64,000 bases of DNA from Pseudomonas sp. KU43P (GCF_033095865.1 NZ_AP019365.1:5119501-5183500); one strand, 5' to 3'; shown: positions 55,030 through 62,858, numbered from the stretch's first letter. Numbers and translations: made by a program. The notes: a model not told the origin generated them from the sequence alone.

Positions 55030-56172
55030 TCATACAAACTGCCTTGCATGCTTTGCAGCAACAAGTTCTTTATACTCTATTACCTCATGCACAACCGAGT
55101 GTATATGGTGGTTGGTGTCAATAGAGATCCAATCTGAAGACGTCCCCGAAAATTCACCCTGGCTACAACGATAAATCTCATTGTCACCCCAACTGAACTT
55201 TTCTGTAGCCCAGTGACCTGATGCAATAACTAACCTTGCAAGCTCCTGATGCTGAACACCTTTGAGCCCCTCTGTCAGAGGGTAACCTCTAGCGATGAAC
55301 ATCTCTTCCTGAATGGTATAACGAATTTTTCCGTTCGCATTCGACGGCCCACCTGTCTCTTTAGAATTGGGACCGCGGATGCCATAATCGCTAAAACCAA
55401 GCGACTCGAATCCCGGCTGTACAACCAAAGTTCTCCATGCAGACATCTCTTTGCGAAGAACCAAGCCAGTGCTATTTTGATCCTTAATCGCCGAAGATAT
55501 AAAAGCAGGAAGCGAACAGCCCGCCACTCTAAAATTATTAAATCCAGCTCTTTTCAACAAAGCTATCGCTTTTTCCGACTTAGACACAATATCAGGAACA
55601 GTGTGCTTTTGGGAGGATACGTCTCCAAAGTCGATCATAACCATGACAAGGACTGGATCAAGGTCCAAAGTATCAGTTATCTCATTCAGACGTTCTAATA
55701 CAAAATCCTCTTCAGAGAGTTCCTCCACGGTATCTGAATCCATAACAAGACGCAGAACAAAATCACACGCTGAGGATAGGCGAGCTCCACGAAGCGCATT
55801 AACGTATACAGGATCATCCCATCGGACATAATCGACAACTAGATTTGTTTTAACGCGAAACGATTCCAGCTGGTTTCGAAGAAATGGAATAACATGCTCC
55901 CCACCCTCTGTTTGAGCATTAGTAGACCACTTTGGCATATCTAAGAAAATTTGACGACCTTTCCAAACAGTGGAGATCTCTGCAGCAATACCGCTCAAAT
56001 AGGACTCGATCGGAGGAAACAGCTGACCGCTAAGCTTTTCTAACTTATCATCGTTAACTGGTGAAATATCGAACCAAGGTACAATTTTTTCTGCCGCAAA
56101 CTTTTTTAGCTCGGCAAGAGCAGTGAGCTCACCAGGTTTAGCTTTCAAAATTGGGACGTAAATAAGTTTCAT
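55030..56172 (-). CDS. Beta-family protein
   Basis: A 380-residue protein with the features of the Beta_protein family (named after the phage T4 beta protein): MKLIYVPILKAKPGELTAL at the start, PWFDISP, RQIFLDMPKW, VLRLVMDS and, near the end, ARLVIASGHWATEKFSWGD with IYRCSQGEFSGTSSDWISI read in parts. No membrane segments. The family's biochemical activity is unknown to me. Its ATG overlaps the stop of the upstream HigA-ImmA gene (ATGA), so it is translated as the third cistron of a toxin-antitoxin-like operon. It lies in an AT-rich, clearly foreign segment. Confidence 0.75.
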   Translation of the reverse strand: MKLIYVPILKAKPGELTALAELKKFAAEKIVPWFDISPVNDDKLEKLSGQLFPPIESYLSGIAAEISTVWKGRQIFLDMPKWSTNAQTEGGEHVIPFLRNQLESFRVKTNLVVDYVRWDDPVYVNALRGARLSSACDFVLRLVMDSDTVEELSEEDFVLERLNEITDTLDLDPVLVMVMIDFGDVSSQKHTVPDIVSKSEKAIALLKRAGFNNFRVAGCSLPAFISSAIKDQNSTGLVLRKEMSAWRTLVVQPGFESLGFSDYGIRGPNSKETGGPSNANGKIRYTIQEEMFIARGYPLTEGLKGVQHQELARLVIASGHWATEKFSWGDNEIYRCSQGEFSGTSSDWISIDTNHHIHSVVHEVIEYKELVAAKHARQFV

Positions 56173-57383
56173 AACTCACCATTAAGATTATTAGAAAGCA
56201 TTTTTCTAACTTCGCCACGCCCCAACAAATCAGAAAACAACTGGTAGTTTTCTCTCTCTCGCTGGATTCTGCCTGCAATAATAGCAGGATGTATTTTTAG
56301 CTCTCTGGATAACTTATCTATATTTTCCCTGCTAGGATCTAAGTAGGCGCCAGAGCGCTTCCAAGTAACCCTAGGTATACAAGCTTCTCTGGCTATTCGA
56401 TTTGCTTCCGACTCTCTTCTATCTTCTGAAGAAGCATCTAAGTCATCTAGGAAAGCTTCTTCATTACCAATATGCTTCCATATATGTGCAACTTCGTGAA
56501 GCAACGTGAACCAGAAGTTATCTAATCGATCGTGCCTAAGCGTCAAACCTATAACAGGAGTTCCATCTACATCTTTCAACGCAGCACCATCTAACATGGT
56601 ACCCTTCAGATGAGGTTCAATTATCACTGCTATACCATGTTTTTTAAGAAACTCGATAGCTAGGAGAGGTCCATTCTCAAACCAACTCAACTGGGCCAAA
56701 TCCTTCAAAAATGAATTCGACAGCTTACTCTGGTCAAATGTACCTAAAAGATGACTACTCTCTCTAGCACGTTGAATAACCCTAAGAAGCCATACATACA
56801 GAGAATATTTCGTAGTCGGTGAGTATGCATCACCCAATGGTGTACGCCTGAATGCAGCCTCACCGAACTGCCATCCTATAAGGGACACGAACTCCCGAAG
56901 CGTTTCCTCAGTAGTTTTGGAGGCCTTCCCTATAGCTTTATCAATCCATCCCCTAGCAACCATCTCTTTCACTGGGAATCTAGACCAGTCAACTTCGTCG
57001 GTCGATTTCTTTTCTTCTGTATGGGATAACCCAAGTAAGGTCTCTGCCGAAATCCCCAATCCGACCGAGAGAGCCTTTATCATAGGAACAGTCAGGGGTC
57101 GTTTGCGACCCAGAACTTCCGAAACCCTACTTCTAGTGCCAAAGTAAGGAATCAGATCTGCTTGCTTTAAATTTCTCTCGTGCATCCTAAACAGAATTGC
57201 ATCGATTGGGTCAGGGGCATCTATCGGATGTTTTTTACTCTCATAATCTTCAATAAGAAGAATCAGAACCTCAAGGCGATTACTTTCTGAAGAACCAGGC
57301 TTAGGCATCATTGACATCAACCTATCCACTTCACTCAGATAAGCTCGATGCTGTTCTTCTGTTTTTATGACCTTAGTGTCCAT
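56169..57383 (-). CDS. HigA-like HTH / ImmA-IrrE metallopeptidase fusion
   Basis: A 404-residue protein. An XRE-type helix-turn-helix of HigA style lies at about 72-117 (LKQADLIPYFGTRSRVSEVLG, split here as ADLIPYFGTRSRVSEVLG, then LTVPMIKALSVGLGIS). The C-terminal half is an ImmA/IrrE zinc peptidase: HEVAH at 296-300, third ligand region ESEANRIAREA at 324-334. Such proteins act as antitoxins or cleave repressors. The ATG at 57383 overlaps the 3' end of the HigB-like gene by 11 nt, and its stop overlaps the Beta-protein ATG. Probably it represses the operon promoter through two palindromes upstream of the toxin gene. Confidence 0.85.
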   Translation of the reverse strand: MDTKVIKTEEQHRAYLSEVDRLMSMMPKPGSSESNRLEVLILLIEDYESKKHPIDAPDPIDAILFRMHERNLKQADLIPYFGTRSRVSEVLGRKRPLTVPMIKALSVGLGISAETLLGLSHTEEKKSTDEVDWSRFPVKEMVARGWIDKAIGKASKTTEETLREFVSLIGWQFGEAAFRRTPLGDAYSPTTKYSLYVWLLRVIQRARESSHLLGTFDQSKLSNSFLKDLAQLSWFENGPLLAIEFLKKHGIAVIIEPHLKGTMLDGAALKDVDGTPVIGLTLRHDRLDNFWFTLLHEVAHIWKHIGNEEAFLDDLDASSEDRRESEANRIAREACIPRVTWKRSGAYLDPSRENIDKLSRELKIHPAIIAGRIQRERENYQLFSDLLGRGEVRKMLSNNLNGEL

Positions 57384-57651
57384 CAATTTCTTCTGCACCT
57401 AATAGCGCGGTTATGAGGGCTATTTTTTGAGGAAACACAATTTTCACCTCTAACCAGCACTTTGCTAAATTCACTTCAAAAATAAAAACACCGGACTTCC
57501 GCTCTTTTGCCGAGGGAAACTGGTCAAATAGATCAGATTCCTGCGTCCACACCGCATGGATAATTTCAGCAACCCACGCGCTGACCCACGTGTCAATTTC
57601 TGGTCCACGCCCTCTCAGCCTATCGAGTATGTCCTTGCCAACCAGATGCAT
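57373..57651 (-). CDS. HigB-like toxin
   Basis: A 92-residue protein with the HigB (RelE-superfamily mRNA interferase) pattern: VSAWVAEIIHAVWTQESDL, FPSAKERKSGVFIFEVNLA and CWLEVKIVFPQKIALITALLG. It lacks the usual terminal THxEYD, having GAEEIDGH instead, so activity is uncertain. It is the first gene of the three-gene operon, before the HigA-like antitoxin, the order typical of higBA. The promoter at 57675-57703 implies a short leader; GGGAA is the likely ribosome-binding site. Confidence 0.7.
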   Translation of the reverse strand: MHLVGKDILDRLRGRGPEIDTWVSAWVAEIIHAVWTQESDLFDQFPSAKERKSGVFIFEVNLAKCWLEVKIVFPQKIALITALLGAEEIDGH

Positions 57652-57659
57652 AGTAATGT

Positions 57660-57727
57660 TCCCAATTTGGGATCAATATAAATCCCTTTCGAACGCGCGT
57701 CAATCGCATAAATTCCCAAAACGGGAA
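57660..57727 (-). promoter_or_regulatory. Promoter and paired operators of the higBA-Beta operon
   Basis: On the minus strand TTGACG (57698-57703), a 17-nt spacer and TATATT (57675-57680) form a near-consensus sigma-70 promoter. It is flanked by two similar palindromes: TTCCCAAAACGGGAA (57713-57727) upstream of the -35 and TCCCAATTTGGGA (57660-57672) at the start point. Their placement suggests autorepression by the HigA-like protein. Confidence 0.7.
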
Positions 57728-58046
57728 CACCGCATGAATCCAATGGTAGCGTTTTACCATCGCCCGCAACAAGCAGCTGAATTGTGGGGGAATGGCGGTG
57801 GATAGCTAGGGAAGCCCGCAAGAAATCTAGCTCGGCCACCATGCGCCGCATCATTACTCTGGGTAGCAACGACACTGGCTGCTGTGTCCCCACGTGTAAG
57901 GCCAGAAACTGCGCAGATTGTCACCTGCCGCCTCACTATTGGAGTCTGTCGACCTCGCAAAGCTAGGTGAGCGACTGCTTAGCAAACAGGCAGCAATTGG
58001 AAAGTGCCAACCACAGGAACGCACTGCCGCTCTATCTGCACACGCT
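57728..58046. other. Island stretch without a supportable gene
   Basis: About 320 bp upstream of the decayed recombinase fragment. Short frames exist on both strands but none has a plausible start, ribosome-binding site or family likeness. GC content is back to host level here. Confidence 0.4.
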
Positions 58047-58220
58047 ATGAGGGCGAAGAAAAGGCCGCTGTTCGCTGGGCATAATCGTTATTGCGGTTAA
58101 CTGAGCTACGCCCACCGACAAGCAGTGGAAGACTTGTTTTTTGACGGAACAATTCCCCACGCCCAAAGCAAGAACGCCTACAAGGAGTTCCGCCGGCAGA
58201 CCGCACGTGAGAGAGAAAAC
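58047..58220 (+). pseudogene. Decayed N-terminus of an integrase-domain recombinase
   Basis: The + frame reads GHNRYCG, stop, LSYAHRQAVEDLFF, then AQSKNAYKEFRRQ, which aligns with GRNFGYGRQLSYAGPQALKDMFGGGHYGTV, compared in parts, of the recombinase at 49722. A nonsense codon interrupts it at 58098-58100 and likeness fades after about 58200. It is best read as a remnant of a second copy, running in frame into the pyrophosphohydrolase gene. Confidence 0.5.
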
Positions 58221-58316
58221 ACAAAAAATCTGCTCATACAGCGAAAACCCTTACAATCCAAGACCGGATTTCCTACACCTGATTCAGCCCCTCACCGATA
58301 CCCAAGAGATAAGCCC

Positions 58317-58700
58317 GTGAGTCACTCAGACAGTTCATCAGCGCCACTGGTTGACGTAGTGAAGCTTGCCGCATCGCTCCAGCGGTTCGCAGATGATCGC
58401 GACTGGCAGCAGTTCCACTCCCCCAAAAATCTCATCCTAGCTCTCACTGGCGAGGTAGGTGAGCTCTGCGAGATTTTCCAATGGATGAGCGATGCGGATT
58501 CGATCTCCTCCGCAACAGATCCCGAAATCGGCCAAGCCATCAAGGATGAGCTGGCGGATGTTCTGATGTACCTGGTTCGCCTGAGCAGCGTACTTGGCAT
58601 TGACCTCAACGAGGCGGTGACACAAAAAATCGCCTCGAATGACCAGAAGTACCCGGTGGGTAAAGCCAGAAGCAACAGCAAAAAGTACGACCGACTCTGA
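58317..58700 (+). CDS. dCTPase/MazG-like nucleotide pyrophosphohydrolase
   Basis: A 127-residue all-alpha pyrophosphohydrolase. RFADDRDWQQFHSPKNL followed by GEVGELCEIFQW closely recalls dCTP pyrophosphatase (RS21-C6/XTP3TPA). Metal ligands are expected at E49, E52 (GELCE) and E78, D81 (KDELAD). It would hydrolyse (d)NTPs to monophosphates. The GTG at 58317 is preferred, since the longer frame from an ATG at 58125 includes the recombinase remnant. It is followed after 24 bp by the DUF2075 gene, suggesting a two-gene unit. Confidence 0.8.
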   Translation: MSHSDSSSAPLVDVVKLAASLQRFADDRDWQQFHSPKNLILALTGEVGELCEIFQWMSDADSISSATDPEIGQAIKDELADVLMYLVRLSSVLGIDLNEAVTQKIASNDQKYPVGKARSNSKKYDRL

Positions 58701-58724
58701 CCAACACGCACCTAAGGACAAACC

Positions 58725-60593
58725 GTGATCGTTTACGCTGCGACCAAACAGCAATTTCTTAAAGACAACGATAACGATGACATTGAGGAGGTAATCCTCA
58801 GGCATTACAAGGAAGCTACCGGCAAGAACGTTGGCTCCTCGGAAATCAGGTCGTGGCAAGGGTCTCTGACGTACATGGCCAAGGTCCTTAGAGATGAGGG
58901 GCTCCCGAGCGATGCAGGCCTGGCCATTGAGTTGCACATTCCGCAGTCGTCGAAGCGAATCGACTTTCTACTCACCGGTCGCGACGAAAATCAGGCAAAA
59001 AAGGCCGTACTGATCGAGCTGAAGCAATGGAGCAAGGCCAACGCCACAACCAAAGACGCCATCGTCAAAACGGCATTGGGTGGCGGCCTCATTGAGACTA
59101 TTCACCCGTCCTATCAGGTATGGTCCTATGCAGCGCTGCTGGAAGGCTTCAACGAGGCGGTGTATGACAAAAGCATCGAAATCCGTCCGTGTGCCTACCT
59201 CCATAACTACGTCAGTGACGGGGTCATAGATTCAGCCCACTATGAGCCCCACATCAGCAAAGCTCCGCTGTTTCTGAAAGGCCCGGAAGAGCTCAGTAAA
59301 CTCAGAAGTTTTCTGAAAAAGCATATAAGTCATGGCGACAACAAAGAGGTGCTGTACGAGCTGTCCGAAGGAAAAATTCGCCCGTCCAAGGTGCTAGCCG
59401 AAGCCCTCGGCGGGTTGATGAAAGGCAAACCCGAGTTCGTGTTGATTGACGATCAGAAAGCAATTTTTGAGTCGGCGCTGGCGGCGGCAAGCGAGGCCTC
59501 GGACCAAGCCCCCAAGGTGATGATCATCGAAGGTGGACCGGGCACCGGAAAAACTGTTCTGGCTATCAATCTGCTGGTGAAGCTCACCGAATTGAAGCTG
59601 ATGAGCAAATACGTCTCCAAGAATGCTGCCCCTCGCAAGGTCTACGAAAGCAAACTGGTTGGCACCATCAAGCGCAGCCATTTCTCGAATTTCTTTTCAG
59701 GCTCTGGGGCATTCATCGATACTGAGCCCAACACATTCGATGCGCTTATCGTGGACGAAGCTCACCGGCTGAATGAGAAAAGCGGGCTTTATGGAAACCT
59801 TGGGGAAAACCAGATCAAGGAGCTGATTGACTCAGCGAAATGCTCCATTTTCTTTATTGATGAGGACCAGCGTGTAACCTTGAGCGATATCGGCAGCAAG
59901 CAGGCAATACGCGCCTTTGCAAAAGCCAAGGGTGCTGTGGTGGAAGAACACGTGTTGTCTTCGCAGTTTCGCTGCAGTGGTTCTGACGGTTACCTGGCAT
60001 GGCTGGATGACACGCTGGGCATTCGTTCGACGGCAAATCCGACGCTTGAGACTCAGGAGTACGAGTTTAAAGTGTTCGACTCACCTCAGGCGATGCATGA
60101 AGCGATCAATAAAAAAAACCACGGAAACAAAGCTCGTGTGGTCGCCGGCTATTGCTGGCCTTGGTTGAGCAAAAAAGACCCCGCCGCTGCTGATATCGTC
60201 ATTGGCGACTACAAACGCCAATGGAACCTGGATCAGGATGGCAGCCTCTGGATCATCGCTGAGAACTCCATCGAGCAGGTTGGCTGCATTCATACCTGCC
60301 AAGGTTTGGAAGTCGACTACATCGGGGTAATTATCGGACCAGATCTGGTCGTACGTGACGGTCAGGTAGTGACATCCCCGGATGAGCGCGACAAGCACGA
60401 TAAATCGATTCGCGGCTGGAAAAAAATGATGAAAGAGCAACCTACCCTCGCGAAAGGTGAAACAGACCTGATCATCAAAAATACGTACCGAACCCTGATG
60501 ACACGGGGGATGAAGGGTTGCTACCTGTACTGCACCGACAAAGAGACGGCGCAATACTTCGAGAGTCGGCTTAGCCAACACGGCAATCATTGA
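58725..60593 (+). CDS. PD-(D/E)XK nuclease - DUF2075 (SLFN-type) helicase
   Basis: A 622-residue protein. The N-terminal ~200 residues have a PD-(D/E)XK nuclease pattern: KRIDFLLTG (D80) and VLIELKQW (E98, K100). The DUF2075 NTPase follows, with Walker A GGPGTGKT at 270-277, DEAH at 344-347 and a superfamily-1 motif QFRCSGSD near 417. The C-terminal motifs GCIHTCQGLEVDYIGV and YRTLMTRGMKGCY are typical of SF1 helicases. DUF2075 is related to the helicase of Schlaffen proteins. The start is GTG with AAGGA upstream. It is the last gene of the island. Confidence 0.85.
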   Translation: MIVYAATKQQFLKDNDNDDIEEVILRHYKEATGKNVGSSEIRSWQGSLTYMAKVLRDEGLPSDAGLAIELHIPQSSKRIDFLLTGRDENQAKKAVLIELKQWSKANATTKDAIVKTALGGGLIETIHPSYQVWSYAALLEGFNEAVYDKSIEIRPCAYLHNYVSDGVIDSAHYEPHISKAPLFLKGPEELSKLRSFLKKHISHGDNKEVLYELSEGKIRPSKVLAEALGGLMKGKPEFVLIDDQKAIFESALAAASEASDQAPKVMIIEGGPGTGKTVLAINLLVKLTELKLMSKYVSKNAAPRKVYESKLVGTIKRSHFSNFFSGSGAFIDTEPNTFDALIVDEAHRLNEKSGLYGNLGENQIKELIDSAKCSIFFIDEDQRVTLSDIGSKQAIRAFAKAKGAVVEEHVLSSQFRCSGSDGYLAWLDDTLGIRSTANPTLETQEYEFKVFDSPQAMHEAINKKNHGNKARVVAGYCWPWLSKKDPAAADIVIGDYKRQWNLDQDGSLWIIAENSIEQVGCIHTCQGLEVDYIGVIIGPDLVVRDGQVVTSPDERDKHDKSIRGWKKMMKEQPTLAKGETDLIIKNTYRTLMTRGMKGCYLYCTDKETAQYFESRLSQHGNH

Positions 60594-60748
60594 CGGTATC
60601 GTTTGCTAGGAGCCCCTGTACCGGCAAGCGCAGGGGCAACGATCAACAGGATGACCATTTACTTTATAGATTCGGCCCCGATTCGTTTTTGGGGGCGGCT
60701 CTCAAAAAGCCCCGTCCATCGGAATCCAGACCACGCAGCGTTCCAACC

Positions 60749-60757
60749 GGTATTCCA
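60749..60757. repeat. Integrase arm-site candidate, right end
   Basis: GGTATTCCA, the same 9-mer found three times beside the integrase, lies about 55 bp inside the right attachment site. Confidence 0.4.
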
Positions 60758-60811
60758 AGCAAGTTGACCAAAAAATTATTTACCAGCAAAAACAGATAGA
60801 TACCGACCGGT

Positions 60812-60835
60812 TTCAAATTACCCCGGCCCACCAAA
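60812..60835 (+). other. Right attachment site (attR), degenerate
   Basis: TTCAAATTACCCCGGCCCACCAAA resembles the ssrA 3' end at 47314-47338, with one deleted T in the GGCTCCACC part and two substitutions. It marks the likely right end of the 13.5-kb island. Confidence 0.55.
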
Positions 60836-60850
60836 CACGTTAAACAAATC

Positions 60851-60883
60851 AGGCACTTAGCGAATCTCGCAAGTGCCTTTTTT
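60851..60883 (+). terminator. Rho-independent terminator beyond attR
   Basis: AGGCACTT / AAGTGCCT with an inner GCGA / TCGC stem, followed by T6. It may have been the ssrA-distal terminator of the original chromosome or of an island gene. Confidence 0.8.
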
Positions 60884-60961
60884 GTGTCCAAATGGGCTGT
60901 TTTGGCTGAGGAATGCCAGCTTTATGACAGCCTCCCTGCCCGCGAAACCTTGAATCGCCCC

Positions 60962-61097
60962 TGGTTTCGTAGACACCTCCAAGCCTCCTAATGAGGCCCA
61001 AACAGGAGGAGCCATGAGTCGTCAGCGTTACCCTGAAGAATTCAAGATAGAAGCGGTCAAGCAAGTGACCGAGAAAGGCAATCCTGTCGCCGATCTC
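60962..61097 (+). mobile_element. Truncated IS3-type transposase OrfA remnant
   Basis: An ATG at 61014 with GGAGGA upstream starts MSRQRYPEEFKIEAVKQVTE, followed by KGNPVADL, the N-terminus of IS3-family OrfA transposases. Likeness ends after about 28 codons, so the element is truncated; the sequence from TGGTTTCGTAGACACC (60962) may be its left end. No orfB is present. Confidence 0.7.
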
Positions 61098-61143
61098 ACT
61101 CTGCAACGCCCGTTACGCTCAGGGCCGTTTTCAGGCCACAATG

Positions 61144-61170
61144 GCACCAGGTCGGTCAGGTGCCTTTTCT
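61144..61170. terminator. Hairpin after the MFS gene
   Basis: GGCACC-N10-GGTGCC then TTTTCTT on the plus strand, directly beyond the stop of the minus-strand MFS gene. Confidence 0.5.
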
Positions 61171-62697
61171 TCATGTGCGCGCGAGCGCGCCATGGCTCGG
61201 CAGCGGCCGGCCCAGCAGTACCCCCACCACCACGGCGAAGGCCAATGCCACGCAGCCCGCGGTCAGCAACACGGCTTCGAACCCACCGGCAAAGGCTTGC
61301 CGTGCCAGTGGTGCCACCGTGTCCCGCAAGTTCGGGTCCAGCATCGCCAGGGCCGCAGGCAGATCACCTGCCGCCACGCGGGTGGCCATGGCGCTGACCT
61401 TGCCCAATTGCTCCGGCACCAACCCGGCCATGGCCTCGCGCAACAACTGTGCGCTGCGCGCCGCAAGTACGCCACCCAGCAGCCCGATCGCAATCACGAT
61501 CGCGCCGAATCGCGTAGTGGTACTCAACCCTGAAGCCATCCCTGTCCGCTCACGCGGCACGCAGGCCATGATGTTCTTCTGCGTATCGCCATTGAGCAGA
61601 CCGGCGCCCGCGCCCAGCACCACGCTGGCCAAGGCGAATGCCATATAGCCGCCGTACCCGACCGCCCAGGCACACAGCAGATTCCCCACGCCTACCAGCA
61701 CCAACCCCAAGGCGAATACCTGCGACGGGCTCCAACGGCCAGCCAACCGCATCCCCAGACGGGGCATCAGCAACATCGCCGCAGCAAACGGCAACATCCC
61801 CGCCCCCGCCGCCAGCGCGGACAACTGCAGGCCGTTCTGCAGGTACAGCGGCAGCAAGGTCATCATCACCTGTGCGCAGGCGGCGTAGGCGAACATGCCC
61901 AGCAGGGCTCCGATAAAGCGCCCACTGCGCATCAGTTGCAGGTCGATCATCGGCCGCGGCTGGCTGCGCTCGACCATGATGAACAGGCTGAACAGGAAAG
62001 CGCTGATCAGCAGTCGCCCGAGCGTGTCGACGCTGGTCCAGCCGACCTGGTTGGCATCGATCATTGCCCAGATCAGGCAGCCCAGGCTGCCGGCGAAGGT
62101 CAGGCTGCCCATGGGGTCGAGCCGGGCCGCGCTGCTGTCGCGCGACTCCTCGACGCTGCGCAACACCATCAGGGCAAGCACCCCTACCAACGGCAAGTTG
62201 ATGTAGAAGATCCAGCGCCAGCCCAGGGTGCTGGCGATCACGCCACCGAGCAATGGCGCGAAGGTGATGGTCGCGCCCATGCAAGCGCCCCAGAAGGCCC
62301 ACGCGCGCATGCGCTCCTGGGGTTCGTGAAAGCGGTGGCCGATAGCGGCCAGTGCGGCGGTCAGCAGCATGGCGGCGCCAATGCCTTTGGCAGCCCGGGC
62401 CAGGTCGAGGAACAGCAGGCTCGGGGCGGCACCGCAGCCAAGCGAAGCGGCGCCGAACACGGCCAGGCCGATCAGCAGCATGCGCTGGCGGCCGAAGCGG
62501 TCGGCCAGGCTGCCGGCAGGAAGCAGGCAGGCGGCGAAGGCCAGGAGGTAGGCGCTGACCACCCATTCGATATCGGCGAACGAGCCGGACAGGTCGCGGG
62601 CAATACTGGGCAGGCTGACGGCGACGATATTGGTGTCGAGGATGATCAGGGCGCAGACCAGGGAAGCGGTAAGCAGGGTGAAGCGCGCAGAGGGCAT
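61171..62697 (-). CDS. MFS drug exporter, DHA2 (14-TM) family
   Basis: A 508-residue membrane protein with about 14 hydrophobic helices, as in EmrB/QacA-type exporters. The first helix carries the DHA2 motif LDTNIVAVSLPSIARDL, followed by WVVSAYLLAFA and motif A GSLADRFGRQRM. The ATG at 62697 is chosen because the family begins there; upstream in-frame codons run into a REP repeat. It is divergent from the LysR regulator at 63002, which is the likely controller. Substrate unknown. Confidence 0.88.
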   Translation of the reverse strand: MPSARFTLLTASLVCALIILDTNIVAVSLPSIARDLSGSFADIEWVVSAYLLAFAACLLPAGSLADRFGRQRMLLIGLAVFGAASLGCGAAPSLLFLDLARAAKGIGAAMLLTAALAAIGHRFHEPQERMRAWAFWGACMGATITFAPLLGGVIASTLGWRWIFYINLPLVGVLALMVLRSVEESRDSSAARLDPMGSLTFAGSLGCLIWAMIDANQVGWTSVDTLGRLLISAFLFSLFIMVERSQPRPMIDLQLMRSGRFIGALLGMFAYAACAQVMMTLLPLYLQNGLQLSALAAGAGMLPFAAAMLLMPRLGMRLAGRWSPSQVFALGLVLVGVGNLLCAWAVGYGGYMAFALASVVLGAGAGLLNGDTQKNIMACVPRERTGMASGLSTTTRFGAIVIAIGLLGGVLAARSAQLLREAMAGLVPEQLGKVSAMATRVAAGDLPAALAMLDPNLRDTVAPLARQAFAGGFEAVLLTAGCVALAFAVVVGVLLGRPLPSHGALART

Positions 62698-62770
62698 GAC
62701 GGGGGCTCCGGAAGCAGAGCGGGTTGGCTTGGGGGCGATCAGTCTGGGGATCGCCGGGGCTGCTTTGCAG

Positions 62771-62858
62771 CCCATCGCTGGCAAGCCAGCTCCTACAGGG
62801 ACCGCGCCGCTCTTCAGGACGCTGCTGGTTCTGTGGGAGCTGGCTTGCCGGCGATGGA
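62771..62858. repeat. Inverted pair of REP-like elements
   Basis: Copies at 62771-62800 (AGCTGGCTTGCCAGCGAT subtype) and 62832-62858 in opposite orientation, in the 304-bp gap between the divergent MFS and LysR genes, an unusual place for REP pairs. Confidence 0.75.

Noticed and set aside
57615..57960. Small minus-strand frames upstream of the HigB-like gene
   Set aside because: They cross the toxin promoter and operators and have no ribosome-binding sites.
58125..58316. Longer N-terminus of the pyrophosphohydrolase from the ATG at 58125
   Set aside because: These 64 codons match the recombinase remnant and not the MazG/dCTPase family; no ribosome-binding site precedes the ATG.
47337..60835. 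Prophage interpretation of the island
   Set aside because: No capsid, tail, lysis, terminase or phage replication genes are present; only recombinases and defence-like cargo.
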